Assembly: GCF_000402035.1 (NCBI RefSeq)
Contig: NC_021288.1
Span: forward strand, 836,831-900,830
Reading direction: 5' to 3'
DNA from: Caballeronia insecticola
GTDB taxonomy: Bacteria > Pseudomonadota > Gammaproteobacteria > Burkholderiales > Burkholderiaceae
DNA length: 64,000 nt
Below are positions 24,639 to 33,087 of this stretch, piece by piece. How positions within the stretch are numbered: position 1 is the first letter of the stretch; every line of letters starts with the position of its first letter. The notes under the pieces are model-generated. The model worked only from the letters and a program-made list of their open reading frames with translations, had not been told where the DNA came from and ran no database searches. A program made the position numbers and the translations under genes.

Positions 24639-25892
24639 ATGCCCGCATCGATTCACGCCGCCGCATCCGGTTCTCCGACGAGAGCCGACGGCCGCGCGTC
24701 CTTTCAGAAGGCGCGCCGCCGCGCATCGGTGCAGGCGTTGCTGCTTGCGCTTCCGCTGATCGTGTTTCTTCTTTCGACGTTCATCGCGCCAATTGCGCTG
24801 TTGCTCGCGCGCAGCGTGGAGAACAAGGAAGTGCCCGCGAGCATGCCCGCCCTGTCCCGCGCGCTCGATGCCTGGGACGGGCGCGGCGTGCCCGATGAAT
24901 ACATCTTCGCACTGCTTGCGACAGGGCTTCGTGACGCGCAGCAGAGCGGGCAGCTCGGCACCGTCGCGCGCAGGCTCAACTTCGCGCAGCCCGAGTTTCG
25001 CAGCCTGCTGATGCGCACCGCGCGCAGCGTCCGCGACGAGACGCCGCCCGCGTGGAAGCCCGCGCTGATCGAGCTTGACGAACGCTGGAATGCCCCGGAA
25101 ACGTGGCGGCTGTTGAAGCGCGCCGCCGCATCGCCGACGCCCGACTATCTGCTCGCCGCCGTCGATGCGCAGGTGACGCCGCAAGGCAATGTCGCTTTCG
25201 TCGCCGATAACGCGTCGATCTATCGACAAGCCTTTCTGCGCACGATAGCGATCAGCGCATCCGTCACGCTGCTGTGTCTCGTGCTCGGTTATCCGGTCGC
25301 GTGGCTGCTCGCCAATCTGCCCGCAACGAGCAGTAACCGTCTGATGCTCTTCGTGATCGTGCCGTTCTGGACCTCGCTGCTCGTGCGCACGACCGCGTGG
25401 TACGTGCTGCTGCAACCGGGCGGCGTGATCAACGGCGTGTTGATGGGACTCGGCCTCGCTTCGCATCCGCTGCCGCTCATCTTCAACCGCACGGGCGTGT
25501 TGATCGGCATGACACACGTGCTTCTGCCGTACATGATCCTCGCCATCTTTTCGGTGATGAAGGGCGTGTCGCCCGTGTATGTGCGCGCGGCGCAATCGCT
25601 CGGCGCGCATCCGTTCACCGCGTTCGTGCGCATCTATATTCCGCAGACGCTGCCGGGCGTCGGCGCGGGATGCTTTCTCGTCTTCGTGCTTGCGCTCGGC
25701 TACTACATCACGCCCGCGCTGCTCGGCGGCGCAGGCGACGAGATGATCAGCCAATTGATCGCGTTGCAGACGAACACGCAGCTCAACTGGGGGCTGGCGG
25801 GCGCGCTCTCGGCGTACCTCGTGATCTTCACGGCGATCTTTTATTTTCTGTTCAACCGGATCGTCGGCATCGACCGGCTGCGTTTCGGTTGA
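24639..25892 (+). CDS. ABC permease, PotB-like, with a large periplasmic insert
   Basis: A 417-residue permease, about 130 residues longer than PotB. After the first membrane segment (about 32-54) comes a hydrophilic, probably periplasmic insert (about 60-200). The standard core with five segments follows, with the EAA loop RAAQSLGAHPFTAFVRIYIP (about 312-331) that contacts the ATPase. Long-insert permeases of this type are seen in several Burkholderiaceae polyamine-type importers. It lies 31 bp after the binding-protein gene. Confidence 0.9.
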   Translation: MPASIHAAASGSPTRADGRASFQKARRRASVQALLLALPLIVFLLSTFIAPIALLLARSVENKEVPASMPALSRALDAWDGRGVPDEYIFALLATGLRDAQQSGQLGTVARRLNFAQPEFRSLLMRTARSVRDETPPAWKPALIELDERWNAPETWRLLKRAAASPTPDYLLAAVDAQVTPQGNVAFVADNASIYRQAFLRTIAISASVTLLCLVLGYPVAWLLANLPATSSNRLMLFVIVPFWTSLLVRTTAWYVLLQPGGVINGVLMGLGLASHPLPLIFNRTGVLIGMTHVLLPYMILAIFSVMKGVSPVYVRAAQSLGAHPFTAFVRIYIPQTLPGVGAGCFLVFVLALGYYITPALLGGAGDEMISQLIALQTNTQLNWGLAGALSAYLVIFTAIFYFLFNRIVGIDRLRFG

Positions 25893-25916
25893 TTCGTCCG
25901 CACGCGAGGAACCTTC

Positions 25917-26744
25917 ATGCCGGAACAACGCAACAGAGTGCTGACGGAACGCATCGCATCGCGATGGGTGCGGCTGCATACCGCGCTCGTCCTCTTCTTT
26001 CTCATCGCACCGATTCTCGCGATCATCCCGCTCTCGTTCAACTCGGGATCGTACTTTTCGTACCCGCTGCAAGGCTTCTCGCTGCGCTGGTATCAACAGG
26101 CGCTGACGAGCCCGGACTGGCAGCGCTCGCTGTTGAACAGCATCGGCATTGGCGCGGCATCGACGCTGATCGCCACCTGTCTCGGCACGCTCGCGGCGCT
26201 CGGCCTTTCGCGCGCGCAGTTTCCGTGGCGCTCGGTGATCATGCCGATCATCATCTCGCCGATGATCGTGCCGATCGTTGTCGTTGCGGCGGGCTTTTAT
26301 CTGATCTTCGCGCCGCTCGGGCTCGTGAACTCGTACCCCGGCGTGATTCTCGCGCACGCGGCGCTCGGCACGCCGTTCGTCGTGATCACCGTGACGGCGT
26401 CGTTGCTGTCGTTCGATCAGAGTCTGTTGCGCGCCGCGTCCGGCCTCGGCGCCGCGCCCTGGATCGCGTTTCGCCGCGTGACCTTGCCGCTCATCATGCC
26501 CGCCGTCGCGACCGGCAGCGTGTTCGCGTTCGCGACTTCGTTCGATGAAGTGATCGTGATTCTGTTCATCGGCGGGCCGGATCAGCGCACGGTACCGCGG
26601 CAGATGTGGAGCGGTATCCGCGATTCGATCGATCCGTCGATTCTCGCCGTGGCGACGATGCTTATCGTCTTCGCCGTCCTGCTCTTCGCCAGCATCAACT
26701 GGTTGCGCGGGCGGGCGGCTGCAGCCAGCCGCGCCCTCGTCTGA
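25917..26744 (+). CDS. ABC permease, PotC-like
   Basis: A 275-residue permease with six membrane segments and an EAA loop (RAASGLGAAPWIAFRRVTLP, about 174-193). It is the second membrane subunit of the importer and the last gene of the Rieske/ABC operon, 24 bp after the first permease. It converges with the Crp/Fnr gene six bases later; no hairpin terminator is visible between them. Confidence 0.92.
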   Translation: MPEQRNRVLTERIASRWVRLHTALVLFFLIAPILAIIPLSFNSGSYFSYPLQGFSLRWYQQALTSPDWQRSLLNSIGIGAASTLIATCLGTLAALGLSRAQFPWRSVIMPIIISPMIVPIVVVAAGFYLIFAPLGLVNSYPGVILAHAALGTPFVVITVTASLLSFDQSLLRAASGLGAAPWIAFRRVTLPLIMPAVATGSVFAFATSFDEVIVILFIGGPDQRTVPRQMWSGIRDSIDPSILAVATMLIVFAVLLFASINWLRGRAAAASRALV

Positions 26745-26750
26745 ACACGC

Positions 26751-27482
26751 TTATACGACGGCTTCGACCTGACGGCGCGGCAACATGCGGTCGAACTCGC
26801 GCTTGACGATGCCGTAGCACTCGCAGGCGCGCTCTTCCAGACCCGCGCGATCCAGCACCTTGATGCAGCCGCGGCTGTGATGAATCAGGCCCGCGTCGTG
26901 CAACTTGCCGGCGGCTTCGGTCACACCTTCGCGACGTACACCGAGCATGTCGGCGATCATCTGTTGCGTGACACGCAGTTGATCCGACGGCGTGCGGTCC
27001 GTCTGAATCAGCAGCCAGCGGCACAGTTGCTTCGAGAGCGAATGATGCCGATTGCAAGCGGCCGTCTGCGCGACCTGCGTGAGGAGGGCTTGCATGTACA
27101 GCAGCATGATGCGGCGCAGGAAGTCCGAGCGGCCGAAGTGCTCGCGCAGCGCGCCCGCGCTCATCCGATAAGCGAAGCCCGCGCACTGGACCTGTACGCG
27201 CGTCGGCATGGTGTCGCCGCCCGTCAGCACAGGCACGCCCGACATGCCTTCGCGACCGACCGCCGCGACCTCGACCGAGCCGCCGTCTTCCATCGTATGC
27301 AGCAGCGAGATGATTGCCGTGGTCGGGAAATACACGTGATGGATGCGTTGGCCGGAATCGCAGAGCAGTTGCTCGGTGCGCAGTTGGACCAGTTCGAGAT
27401 GCGGCGCGATGGCCTGCCATTCTTGCGCCGGAAGCGCGCCCAACAGATGGTTGCCGTGCAGGTCGGATTGGAGAGTCAACAT
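26751..27482 (-). CDS. Crp/Fnr-family transcriptional regulator
   Basis: A 243-residue regulator with an N-terminal cyclic-nucleotide-binding-like beta-roll (about 15-130: VYFPTTAIISLL, VEVAAVGREGMSG) and a C-terminal winged HTH (about 170-225: QQMIADMLGVRREGVTEAAG). No four-cysteine Fe-S cluster motif is seen, so it is not an oxygen-sensing Fnr. The ATG at 27482 (MLTLQSD) gives the family-typical N-terminus; an in-frame start at 27566 would add 28 Lys/Gln/Arg-rich residues. Ligand and targets unknown. Confidence 0.87.
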   Translation of the reverse strand: MLTLQSDLHGNHLLGALPAQEWQAIAPHLELVQLRTEQLLCDSGQRIHHVYFPTTAIISLLHTMEDGGSVEVAAVGREGMSGVPVLTGGDTMPTRVQVQCAGFAYRMSAGALREHFGRSDFLRRIMLLYMQALLTQVAQTAACNRHHSLSKQLCRWLLIQTDRTPSDQLRVTQQMIADMLGVRREGVTEAAGKLHDAGLIHHSRGCIKVLDRAGLEERACECYGIVKREFDRMLPRRQVEAVV

Positions 27483-28432
27483 GTTCTTATGCTCTTGTCT
27501 GTGCGCTTGGCGCTGTGCTTTTTTCTGGCTCGCAACGGGTTTCGTGCACGCTCGAATGGCGTTCATCGAACCCGTTGCGACCAGCCCCGTAGCACGAAGT
27601 GGCCGCAGTTTTTATCGTTGAGGATCGCGGTGGTCTTCGTGCTTGGTCATACATAAGCGAGAGGTGTGCCAGCACACGCTAATCCTTGTACCTGTGTGGC
27701 TTTGCGCTCCGACGCCGCGCGCCGCGCCGTGTCCTCGATCAAAATTGATTCAACCGTGAAAAGCGGTCTTCATACGGTATGCGGACTGAGCGCCCATGGC
27801 CGCCAAACGTTTTCGTCTGCTGAATAGCCCGCACAGCGGTGATCGGGCGGCGCGGCCCAGGCGCGCAACGCGCCCGCAACTTCGCCTGAAGGCCTGTCGC
27901 AAGGGAAGCGAGCGGCATTCGAAAAATGTTGCAATCGTGGTCATGCTTCGGGGCTATCGGACGCGGAGCCGGCAGGACGGCTGCGCCGGAAGCCTTATGC
28001 GGCGGGACGCGTGCGGATTTCGTCATGACTTTGATGCCGTGCTGAAAGACTTCGGCGGGGAATGCAGCCAGCGCGAAAAAACGTTGCATTGCGTACACCT
28101 TGCCGATTTTCTGGTCTGACAAGGGACGCGTACCGTCTGTAGATGATGGTGGCTCGTGATGGCTTGAGGGCCGTCTTCGTGCTGCATGCGTCGATACATG
28201 CGCCATGCGCTTACCGTCATGCGCAGCGATCTTATGTGCGCTAACGAACGCATCGAACATTCAGCAGACATCAACGCAAAACCCGCCCCCAAGCGCCGCA
28301 AAAACCGTTAGTGTCTCAAGTTGCGATCGAGTCGATTCACGCTGGCGGCGGCCACTCATTTCATTGCAAGCGCCCCGCATCGAGCAGCACATATACCGAC
28401 AGCCAGAGCGCGTCCCGTATCTTCTTTCGACC
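27483..28432. other. Long stretch without a convincing gene, 950 bp
   Basis: Between the divergent Crp/Fnr and EpsG-like genes. An open frame of 173 codons on the minus strand (27739-28260) and one of 107 on the plus strand (27796-28119) overlap each other. Neither shows a recognisable domain, signal peptide or good ribosome-binding site, and both are rich in Arg, Pro and His, as random frames in high-GC DNA are. The stretch probably carries two promoters and possibly an RNA. Confidence 0.4.
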
Positions 28433-29518
28433 ATGAAAAACCTGGCGTTGCGCAAGACTCCCGGCTCATTCGACCTGAGCCGCCCGCAAAGCGTTGACCG
28501 CCCTTTCTTCGCGACGCCCGCGGGGTGGGCGTTCGTGCTGCTCGCCTCATACATCCTATGGTTTCTCGCGACTTCCGAACGATCGATCTACCGTCTGCCC
28601 GATCAGGAAGCGTATATCGCCTACTTCCGCTATACCGACTGGAACTGGCTCGAACGCTATTTCCAGCGGCGCGGATTTAGCCCGAGCCTCATTCCGCGCA
28701 TCGTCACCGACGAAATCGGCTGGCGAATCTGGATTCTCTTCGTCAATGCTTTCGGGTTCACGCCCGACACGGCCATCCGCATTACGGTCGTGCTCGCCAA
28801 CGGTCTCGTGTTCCTGGCGCTCACACGCCTGCGCCGTCCGCTGACCGGCTTGCTGTTGTGGATCGTGATTCCGTCGGCGCTGTGCGTGACCGGGCTGTTC
28901 CAGATTCGTCAGGGCTTCGCGTTCGCCATTGCGGTGCTCTTTGCCATCGTGTTCAGGCGCCCGGTGCTCGGCTTGCTGATCGCCAGCACCATCCACACGA
29001 CGGTGGCATTTCCCGCCCTGCTGCTGATCGCCGCGCGACTGAGCGGACCGAACAATCGGACGGCCATTACGCTGGTGAGCATCGCCGGCGCGATGTTGTC
29101 GATGAGCGCGCAGATGCTCTTCGATACCTTCGGCGGCCGGCGTCTCGGCGATTACGCGGGCTATCAGGCGGAGTTCTCGGTCAATCTGCTCGTGCTGATG
29201 CTGTCCTATTCGATCGGCTCGATGCTCCTGATGACATCGCTTCCGTATATCCGCGCGTTGCGCCTGCGCTCGTCGATGCGCGAGCTTGCGCTCATGCACT
29301 TCGGTCTCGTCGTGTATCTCGTGTTTGCGTTCACGCTCTTTCCATTCGGCAAGGACCGCGTGTTCTATTACATTTCGCTGATGCTGCCATTCTTCGTTCA
29401 GGAGATACGGGTCAAGGACGGCCTCACGCTCTGGATGCTGGTCGTGCTGTACTTCATGATTTTCGCGGAGGCTTTTCTCGCGTATCAGAAAGGCGTGTAC
29501 GCCTACTTCCTGAAATGA
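28433..29518 (+). CDS. EpsG-like polytopic membrane protein, candidate polysaccharide polymerase
   Basis: A 361-residue protein with about ten membrane segments. The layout resembles the EpsG family: an extracytoplasmic loop YRLPDQEAYIAYFRYTDWN after the first segment, the motif RQGFAFAIAVLF in the middle, and a late hydrophilic loop FPFGKDRVFYY. EpsG proteins are thought to polymerise exopolysaccharide repeat units, like Wzy. The ATG at 28433 starts just before the first membrane segment. It lies alone, about 15 kb from the exopolysaccharide locus, which has no recognised polymerase, so a link is possible but unproven. Confidence 0.68.
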   Translation: MKNLALRKTPGSFDLSRPQSVDRPFFATPAGWAFVLLASYILWFLATSERSIYRLPDQEAYIAYFRYTDWNWLERYFQRRGFSPSLIPRIVTDEIGWRIWILFVNAFGFTPDTAIRITVVLANGLVFLALTRLRRPLTGLLLWIVIPSALCVTGLFQIRQGFAFAIAVLFAIVFRRPVLGLLIASTIHTTVAFPALLLIAARLSGPNNRTAITLVSIAGAMLSMSAQMLFDTFGGRRLGDYAGYQAEFSVNLLVLMLSYSIGSMLLMTSLPYIRALRLRSSMRELALMHFGLVVYLVFAFTLFPFGKDRVFYYISLMLPFFVQEIRVKDGLTLWMLVVLYFMIFAEAFLAYQKGVYAYFLK

Positions 29519-29611
29519 CGCCAGTCCGACGGCCTGTATGATGACGGGCTCGCGCGCCAGCGCCTGCGCGCGAGTTCGCATTCACTCTCGTCGATCTCAA
29601 GGAAGACCGCC

Positions 29612-29932
29612 ATGACGGCCGCAACGCAATTCGATCAGGTTTCCGTTATCAAACGCGCCAACGTCTATTTCGACGGCAAGTGCGTGTCGCACACCGTGCT
29701 CTTCGCCGACGGCTCGCGCAAGACGCTCGGCGTGATCCTGCCGGGCACGCTCAACTTCGGCACCGATGCACCCGAACTCATGGAAGTGCAGGCCGGGCAA
29801 TGCCGCATCCGGCTCGCGGGCAGCGACGAATGGAAAACGTATAGCGCGGGCGAATCGTTTTCGGTGCCGGGCAAGAGCCGCTTCGATATCGATGTGATCG
29901 AAACGCTCGACTACGTTTGCAGTTATCTTTGA
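29612..29932 (+). CDS. ppnP: Pyrimidine/purine nucleoside phosphorylase PpnP
   Basis: A 106-residue single-domain cupin of the PpnP (YaiE, formerly DUF1255) family. Residues 18-45 ([13 protein letters not shown], then [13 protein letters not shown]) and [14 protein letters not shown] near the end are conserved in this family. Family members split several nucleosides with phosphate to the base and ribose 1-phosphate. The gene stands alone between the EpsG-like gene and the toxin-antitoxin pair. Start ATG 29612; upstream GGAAGACC could be the ribosome-binding site. Confidence 0.92.
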   Translation: MTAATQFDQVSVIKRANVYFDGKCVSHTVLFADGSRKTLGVILPGTLNFGTDAPELMEVQAGQCRIRLAGSDEWKTYSAGESFSVPGKSRFDIDVIETLDYVCSYL

Positions 29933-29946
29933 GCGAAAACGGAGTC

Positions 29947-29999
29947 TGTCCAATTTTTAGCGATGTCCACGTTTCGTGTACAATCCGAAAAATTGGACA
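29947..29999 (+). promoter_or_regulatory. Perfect inverted repeat around the antitoxin promoter
   Basis: Left arm TGTCCAATTTTT (29947-29958) and right arm AAAAATTGGACA (29988-29999) are exact reverse complements separated by 29 bp. A good -10 hexamer, TACAAT (29979-29984), lies between the arms, so transcription would start near 29991, inside the right arm. The weak -35 overlaps the left arm. A protein bound to both arms would block the promoter. The antitoxin ATG is 13 bp after the right arm. Confidence 0.75.
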
Positions 30000-30011
30000 A
30001 ACGACTCCGCC

Positions 30012-31034
30012 ATGCCGCCCGCCGATCACCATATCGAGCAAATGGTCGAAACCGCCGCCGCTGCCTTCAGCGACGCGACCGGCCTCACCGCGCGCCGCAC
30101 GAAGGCGCCCGCGCGCAGCGTCTATGACGCCGCCATCGAATTTCGCTTCGGCACCGCGCGCGTCAAGCGGCCCGTGATCGTGCGGGACATCGTCGACAGA
30201 GTCGGCGCGCTGTCGGCCATTGCGTCGGCGTCGCACGAGCACAGCGTCAAGCCTGCGCTCGTCACCACTTATCTGTCGCCCAACATGATCCGCGCTTGCC
30301 GCGAGATGAACGTCGATGCGCTCGATCTGGCGGGCAACGCGAGTCTCGTCGAGGGCACTAGCATCGTGATCGTCTCGGGGCGTCCGCGCGTGGCCGCCAG
30401 CAAGGCGCCGCGTTCGCGAACGTGGACCAAATCGACATTACGCGTCACGCTCGCGCTGCTCGTCACGCCGGCGCTGCTGGAGCGCGGCTATCGCGACATC
30501 GCACAGATTGCGGGCGTGAGTCACGGCACCGTGCAGAACGCCGTGCGCGCGCTCATCGATCACCGCGACGTCTTCGAGCGTCCCGACGGCCGCGGCCTTC
30601 AGTTCGCCGACCGCGAACGGCTGATCGACGAATGGGTCACGCTGTATCCGCGGCAATTGCGCGAATCGCTCGTGCTGGGACGCTATCGCGCCGATTCGAA
30701 CGACTGGTGGCGCGACGTTTCCGCCCTTCCCGGTCAGTGCCAGTTCGGCGGCGAACCGGCTGCTGCAATCCTCACGGAATATCTCAAGCCGGCCACGGTC
30801 ACCGCCTATTGCGCCGACGCCGTGCCGCGCGAATGGATCATGCAGGCACGGCTGCGGCCCGACCCTGCGGGCAACGTCGAGTTCCTGCGCGCGCCGGTGA
30901 AACTCATGCCTGTCGATGGCCTGCCGCCGAACGTCGTCGCGCCGCTGCTCGTTTATGCCGATCTCGTCGCAAGCGGCGACCCGCGCAATCTCGAAACCGC
31001 CAGGATGCTGCGTGAACGCTACCTCGCCGCTTGA
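30012..31034 (+). CDS. AbiEi-like antitoxin/regulator of a type IV toxin-antitoxin pair
   Basis: A 340-residue protein. Residues about 155-184 form a helix-turn-helix of winged type (YRDIAQIAGVSHGTVQNAVR); the part before it (55-125) resembles a restriction-nuclease-like fold also seen in this antitoxin group. The C-terminal 150 residues have no clear motif. It precedes and overlaps by 23 bp a nucleotidyltransferase gene of the AbiEii kind, and its promoter is flanked by a perfect inverted repeat, both typical of AbiE pairs, in which AbiEi represses the operon. No clear ribosome-binding site precedes ATG 30012; the predicted leader is only about 21 bases. The family call relies on context as much as on sequence. 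Confidence 0.72.
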   Translation: MPPADHHIEQMVETAAAAFSDATGLTARRTKAPARSVYDAAIEFRFGTARVKRPVIVRDIVDRVGALSAIASASHEHSVKPALVTTYLSPNMIRACREMNVDALDLAGNASLVEGTSIVIVSGRPRVAASKAPRSRTWTKSTLRVTLALLVTPALLERGYRDIAQIAGVSHGTVQNAVRALIDHRDVFERPDGRGLQFADRERLIDEWVTLYPRQLRESLVLGRYRADSNDWWRDVSALPGQCQFGGEPAAAILTEYLKPATVTAYCADAVPREWIMQARLRPDPAGNVEFLRAPVKLMPVDGLPPNVVAPLLVYADLVASGDPRNLETARMLRERYLAA

Positions 31035-31893
31035 ACTGCTGCCGCATCGGCCGCTCGCCGGAACCATTGCCGCGATGCTGCGGGAAGTCGTCGCCGCCGC
31101 GGAGGCGACGAACATCGCGTGGTTCGTCGGCGGCGCGAGCGCGCGCGACATCGTGCTCACGCACGTCCACGACATCCAGGCGATGCGCGCGACCGCCGAC
31201 GTCGATATCGGCATTGCAATCCAGAGCTGGACCGGACACGACGCCTTGCGGCGCATGCTCGTCGCAGCGGGGAATTTCAGCGCGCCGAAGGGCTCGGCGC
31301 ATCGGCTGGACTATCGCGCGCCGACGACCGGCGAGCGCACCTGGCTCGATATCGTGCCGTTCGGCGGCGTGCAGGACGCACGCGGCGAGATCGCGTGGCC
31401 GCCGGATCAGGCGGTGCGCATGAACGTCGCGGGCTTCCGGCAGGCGCTCGATGCCGCGCTTGCCGTGCGCATCGCGCCGGATCTGATCGTGCCGGTCGCG
31501 TCGCTGCCCGCGCAGGCAATGCTCAAGATCGTCGCGTGGCAAGACCGGCACGCGGCCGACCGCAAGGACGCCATCGACCTGCTTTTTCTGATGGCGCGCT
31601 ATGCGCAGGCGGGCAATCTCGACCGCCTCTATTCCGATGCCTTCGATCTCGTGGAGCGGCACGGCCACGATCCGGACATCGCCGGCGCGGCACTGCTCGG
31701 CCGCGACACGGCCGCAATCGCGGATGACGCCGTCCGCGCGCAGATTGTCTCGATCCTGCGCCCGGACGATCCCGCGCCGCCGATCCTGACGCACATGCTC
31801 GGCTCGCGCATGCCGGTCTTCGAGGCGGATACGTCGGAGACGATCGCCGCACTCTTCGACGCATTCAGGCGCGCGTTTCAGGAATCCGCATAA
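31012..31893 (+). CDS. AbiEii-like nucleotidyltransferase toxin
   Basis: A 293-residue protein of the minimal nucleotidyltransferase fold. The motif FVGGASARDI (about 38-47) is followed by the two-Asp metal site TADVDIGI (Asp63, Asp65) and a later KIVAWQDRHAADRKDAIDLL helix typical of AbiEii/AbiGii proteins. Characterised relatives add nucleotides to tRNA ends and stop growth, in phage defence. The GTG start at 31012 lies inside the end of the antitoxin gene and has AGGA six bases upstream. It ends one base from the convergent acdS gene. Toxin activity is inferred. Confidence 0.8.
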   Translation: MNATSPLELLPHRPLAGTIAAMLREVVAAAEATNIAWFVGGASARDIVLTHVHDIQAMRATADVDIGIAIQSWTGHDALRRMLVAAGNFSAPKGSAHRLDYRAPTTGERTWLDIVPFGGVQDARGEIAWPPDQAVRMNVAGFRQALDAALAVRIAPDLIVPVASLPAQAMLKIVAWQDRHAADRKDAIDLLFLMARYAQAGNLDRLYSDAFDLVERHGHDPDIAGAALLGRDTAAIADDAVRAQIVSILRPDDPAPPILTHMLGSRMPVFEADTSETIAALFDAFRRAFQESA

Positions 31894-31894
31894 A

Positions 31895-32911
31895 TCAGCC
31901 GTTGCGGAACAGATAGCTGTACGCGTTGAGCGCGGGCACGCCGCCGAGATGCGCGTAGAGCACCTTCGAGCCCTCGGGAAATTCGCCGTTGCGCACCATC
32001 TGGATCATGCCGTCCATCGACTTGCCCTCGTAGACGGGATCGGTCAGCACGCCTTCGAGCCGCGCGCACAGACGGATCGCCTCGAGCGTGCCTTCGTTCG
32101 GCAAGCCGTATTCGGGACCGCCGAAGCGCGTATCGAGGATCACGTCATCGCGCGTGATGTCCTGACCGAGATCGACGAGTTCCGCCGTGTGCTTCGCGAT
32201 GCGCAGAATCTGCTCGTGCGTCTGCTCGGGCTTGGCCGATGCATCGATGCCGATGACGCGCCGCGCGCGCCCGTCCGCCGCGAAGCCGACGACCATGCCC
32301 GCCTGCGTGCTGCCCGTCACCGAGCACACGACGATGTAATCGAACCTGAAGCCCAGTTCCGCTTCCTGCGCGCGCACTTCCTCCGCGAAGCCGACGAAGC
32401 CCAGCCCGCCCAGCGGATGCTCCGAGCAACCCGCCGGCACCGGAAACGGCTTGCCGCCCGCCGCGCGCACGCTGTCCATCGCGTCCTGCCAGCTTTTGCG
32501 GATGCCGATATCGAAGCCGTCCGCGACAAGCCGCACGTCCGCGCCCATCATCCGCGACATCTGGATATTGCCGACGCGGTCGTACACGGCATCCGAGTAA
32601 TTGACCCAGTTCTCCTGCACGAGCACGCACTTCATGCCGAGATGCGCCGCCACCGCCGCGACCTGGCGCGTCTGGTTCGACTGCACGCCGCCGATCGACA
32701 CGAGCGTGTCGCAGCCCTGCGCGAGCGCCTCGGGAATCAGATATTCGAGCTTGCGCGTCTTGTTGCCGCCGAAGGCCAGGCCGCTGTTGCAGTCCTCGCG
32801 CTTCGCGTAGAGCTGCACCTTGCCGCCGAGATGCGCCGAGAGGCGCTTGAGCGGCTGAATGGGCGTCGGTCCGAAGGTCAGCGGATAACGGGGGAAACGT
32901 TGCAGGTTCAT
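31895..32911 (-). CDS. acdS: 1-Aminocyclopropane-1-carboxylate (ACC) deaminase
   Basis: A 338-residue PLP enzyme, exactly the length of characterised ACC deaminases. The PLP lysine is Lys51 in [10 protein letters not shown]. Tyr294, Glu295 and Leu322, the residues that distinguish ACC deaminase from D-cysteine desulfhydrase, are all present. It converts ACC, the plant ethylene precursor, to 2-oxobutanoate and ammonia, which suggests life in contact with plants. The start at ATG 32911 ([10 protein letters not shown]) is the family start; GAGGA is upstream. It is divergent from acdR across 176 bp, the usual arrangement, and reads convergently into the toxin gene. Confidence 0.97.
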   Translation of the reverse strand: MNLQRFPRYPLTFGPTPIQPLKRLSAHLGGKVQLYAKREDCNSGLAFGGNKTRKLEYLIPEALAQGCDTLVSIGGVQSNQTRQVAAVAAHLGMKCVLVQENWVNYSDAVYDRVGNIQMSRMMGADVRLVADGFDIGIRKSWQDAMDSVRAAGGKPFPVPAGCSEHPLGGLGFVGFAEEVRAQEAELGFRFDYIVVCSVTGSTQAGMVVGFAADGRARRVIGIDASAKPEQTHEQILRIAKHTAELVDLGQDITRDDVILDTRFGGPEYGLPNEGTLEAIRLCARLEGVLTDPVYEGKSMDGMIQMVRNGEFPEGSKVLYAHLGGVPALNAYSYLFRNG

Positions 32912-33087
32912 GATCGGCATCCTCGCGATGATGGGACGGTAGCCGCCGCGCATGCCGCGACGCCTGAGCACAATCGTAGAGAATCGCCGTTTCGACCGGG
33001 TTGCGAAAAAAAGCCGTTCGACCTAACGTTTCGTACCAGCATGGTTCGAGCACTTATGTTTATTTCGTTCAAATCCTTTGTGACGCA
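32912..33087. promoter_or_regulatory. acdS-acdR divergent promoter region
   Basis: This 176-bp gap separates the two divergent genes. In related bacteria AcdR binds an Lrp-type box here and transcription depends on ACC and an anaerobic or cAMP regulator. No single box could be assigned by eye; the acdR-proximal half (33030-33085) is the most AT-rich part. Confidence 0.6.

Noticed and set aside
24621..26357. 578-codon minus-strand frame across the ABC permeases
   Set aside because: It is Arg/His/Glu-rich without any motif; both permease genes are clear on the plus strand.
27739..28260. 173-codon open frame on the minus strand
   Set aside because: No domain, no good ribosome-binding site, overlapped by an opposite frame, and an amino-acid make-up typical of chance frames in high-GC DNA.
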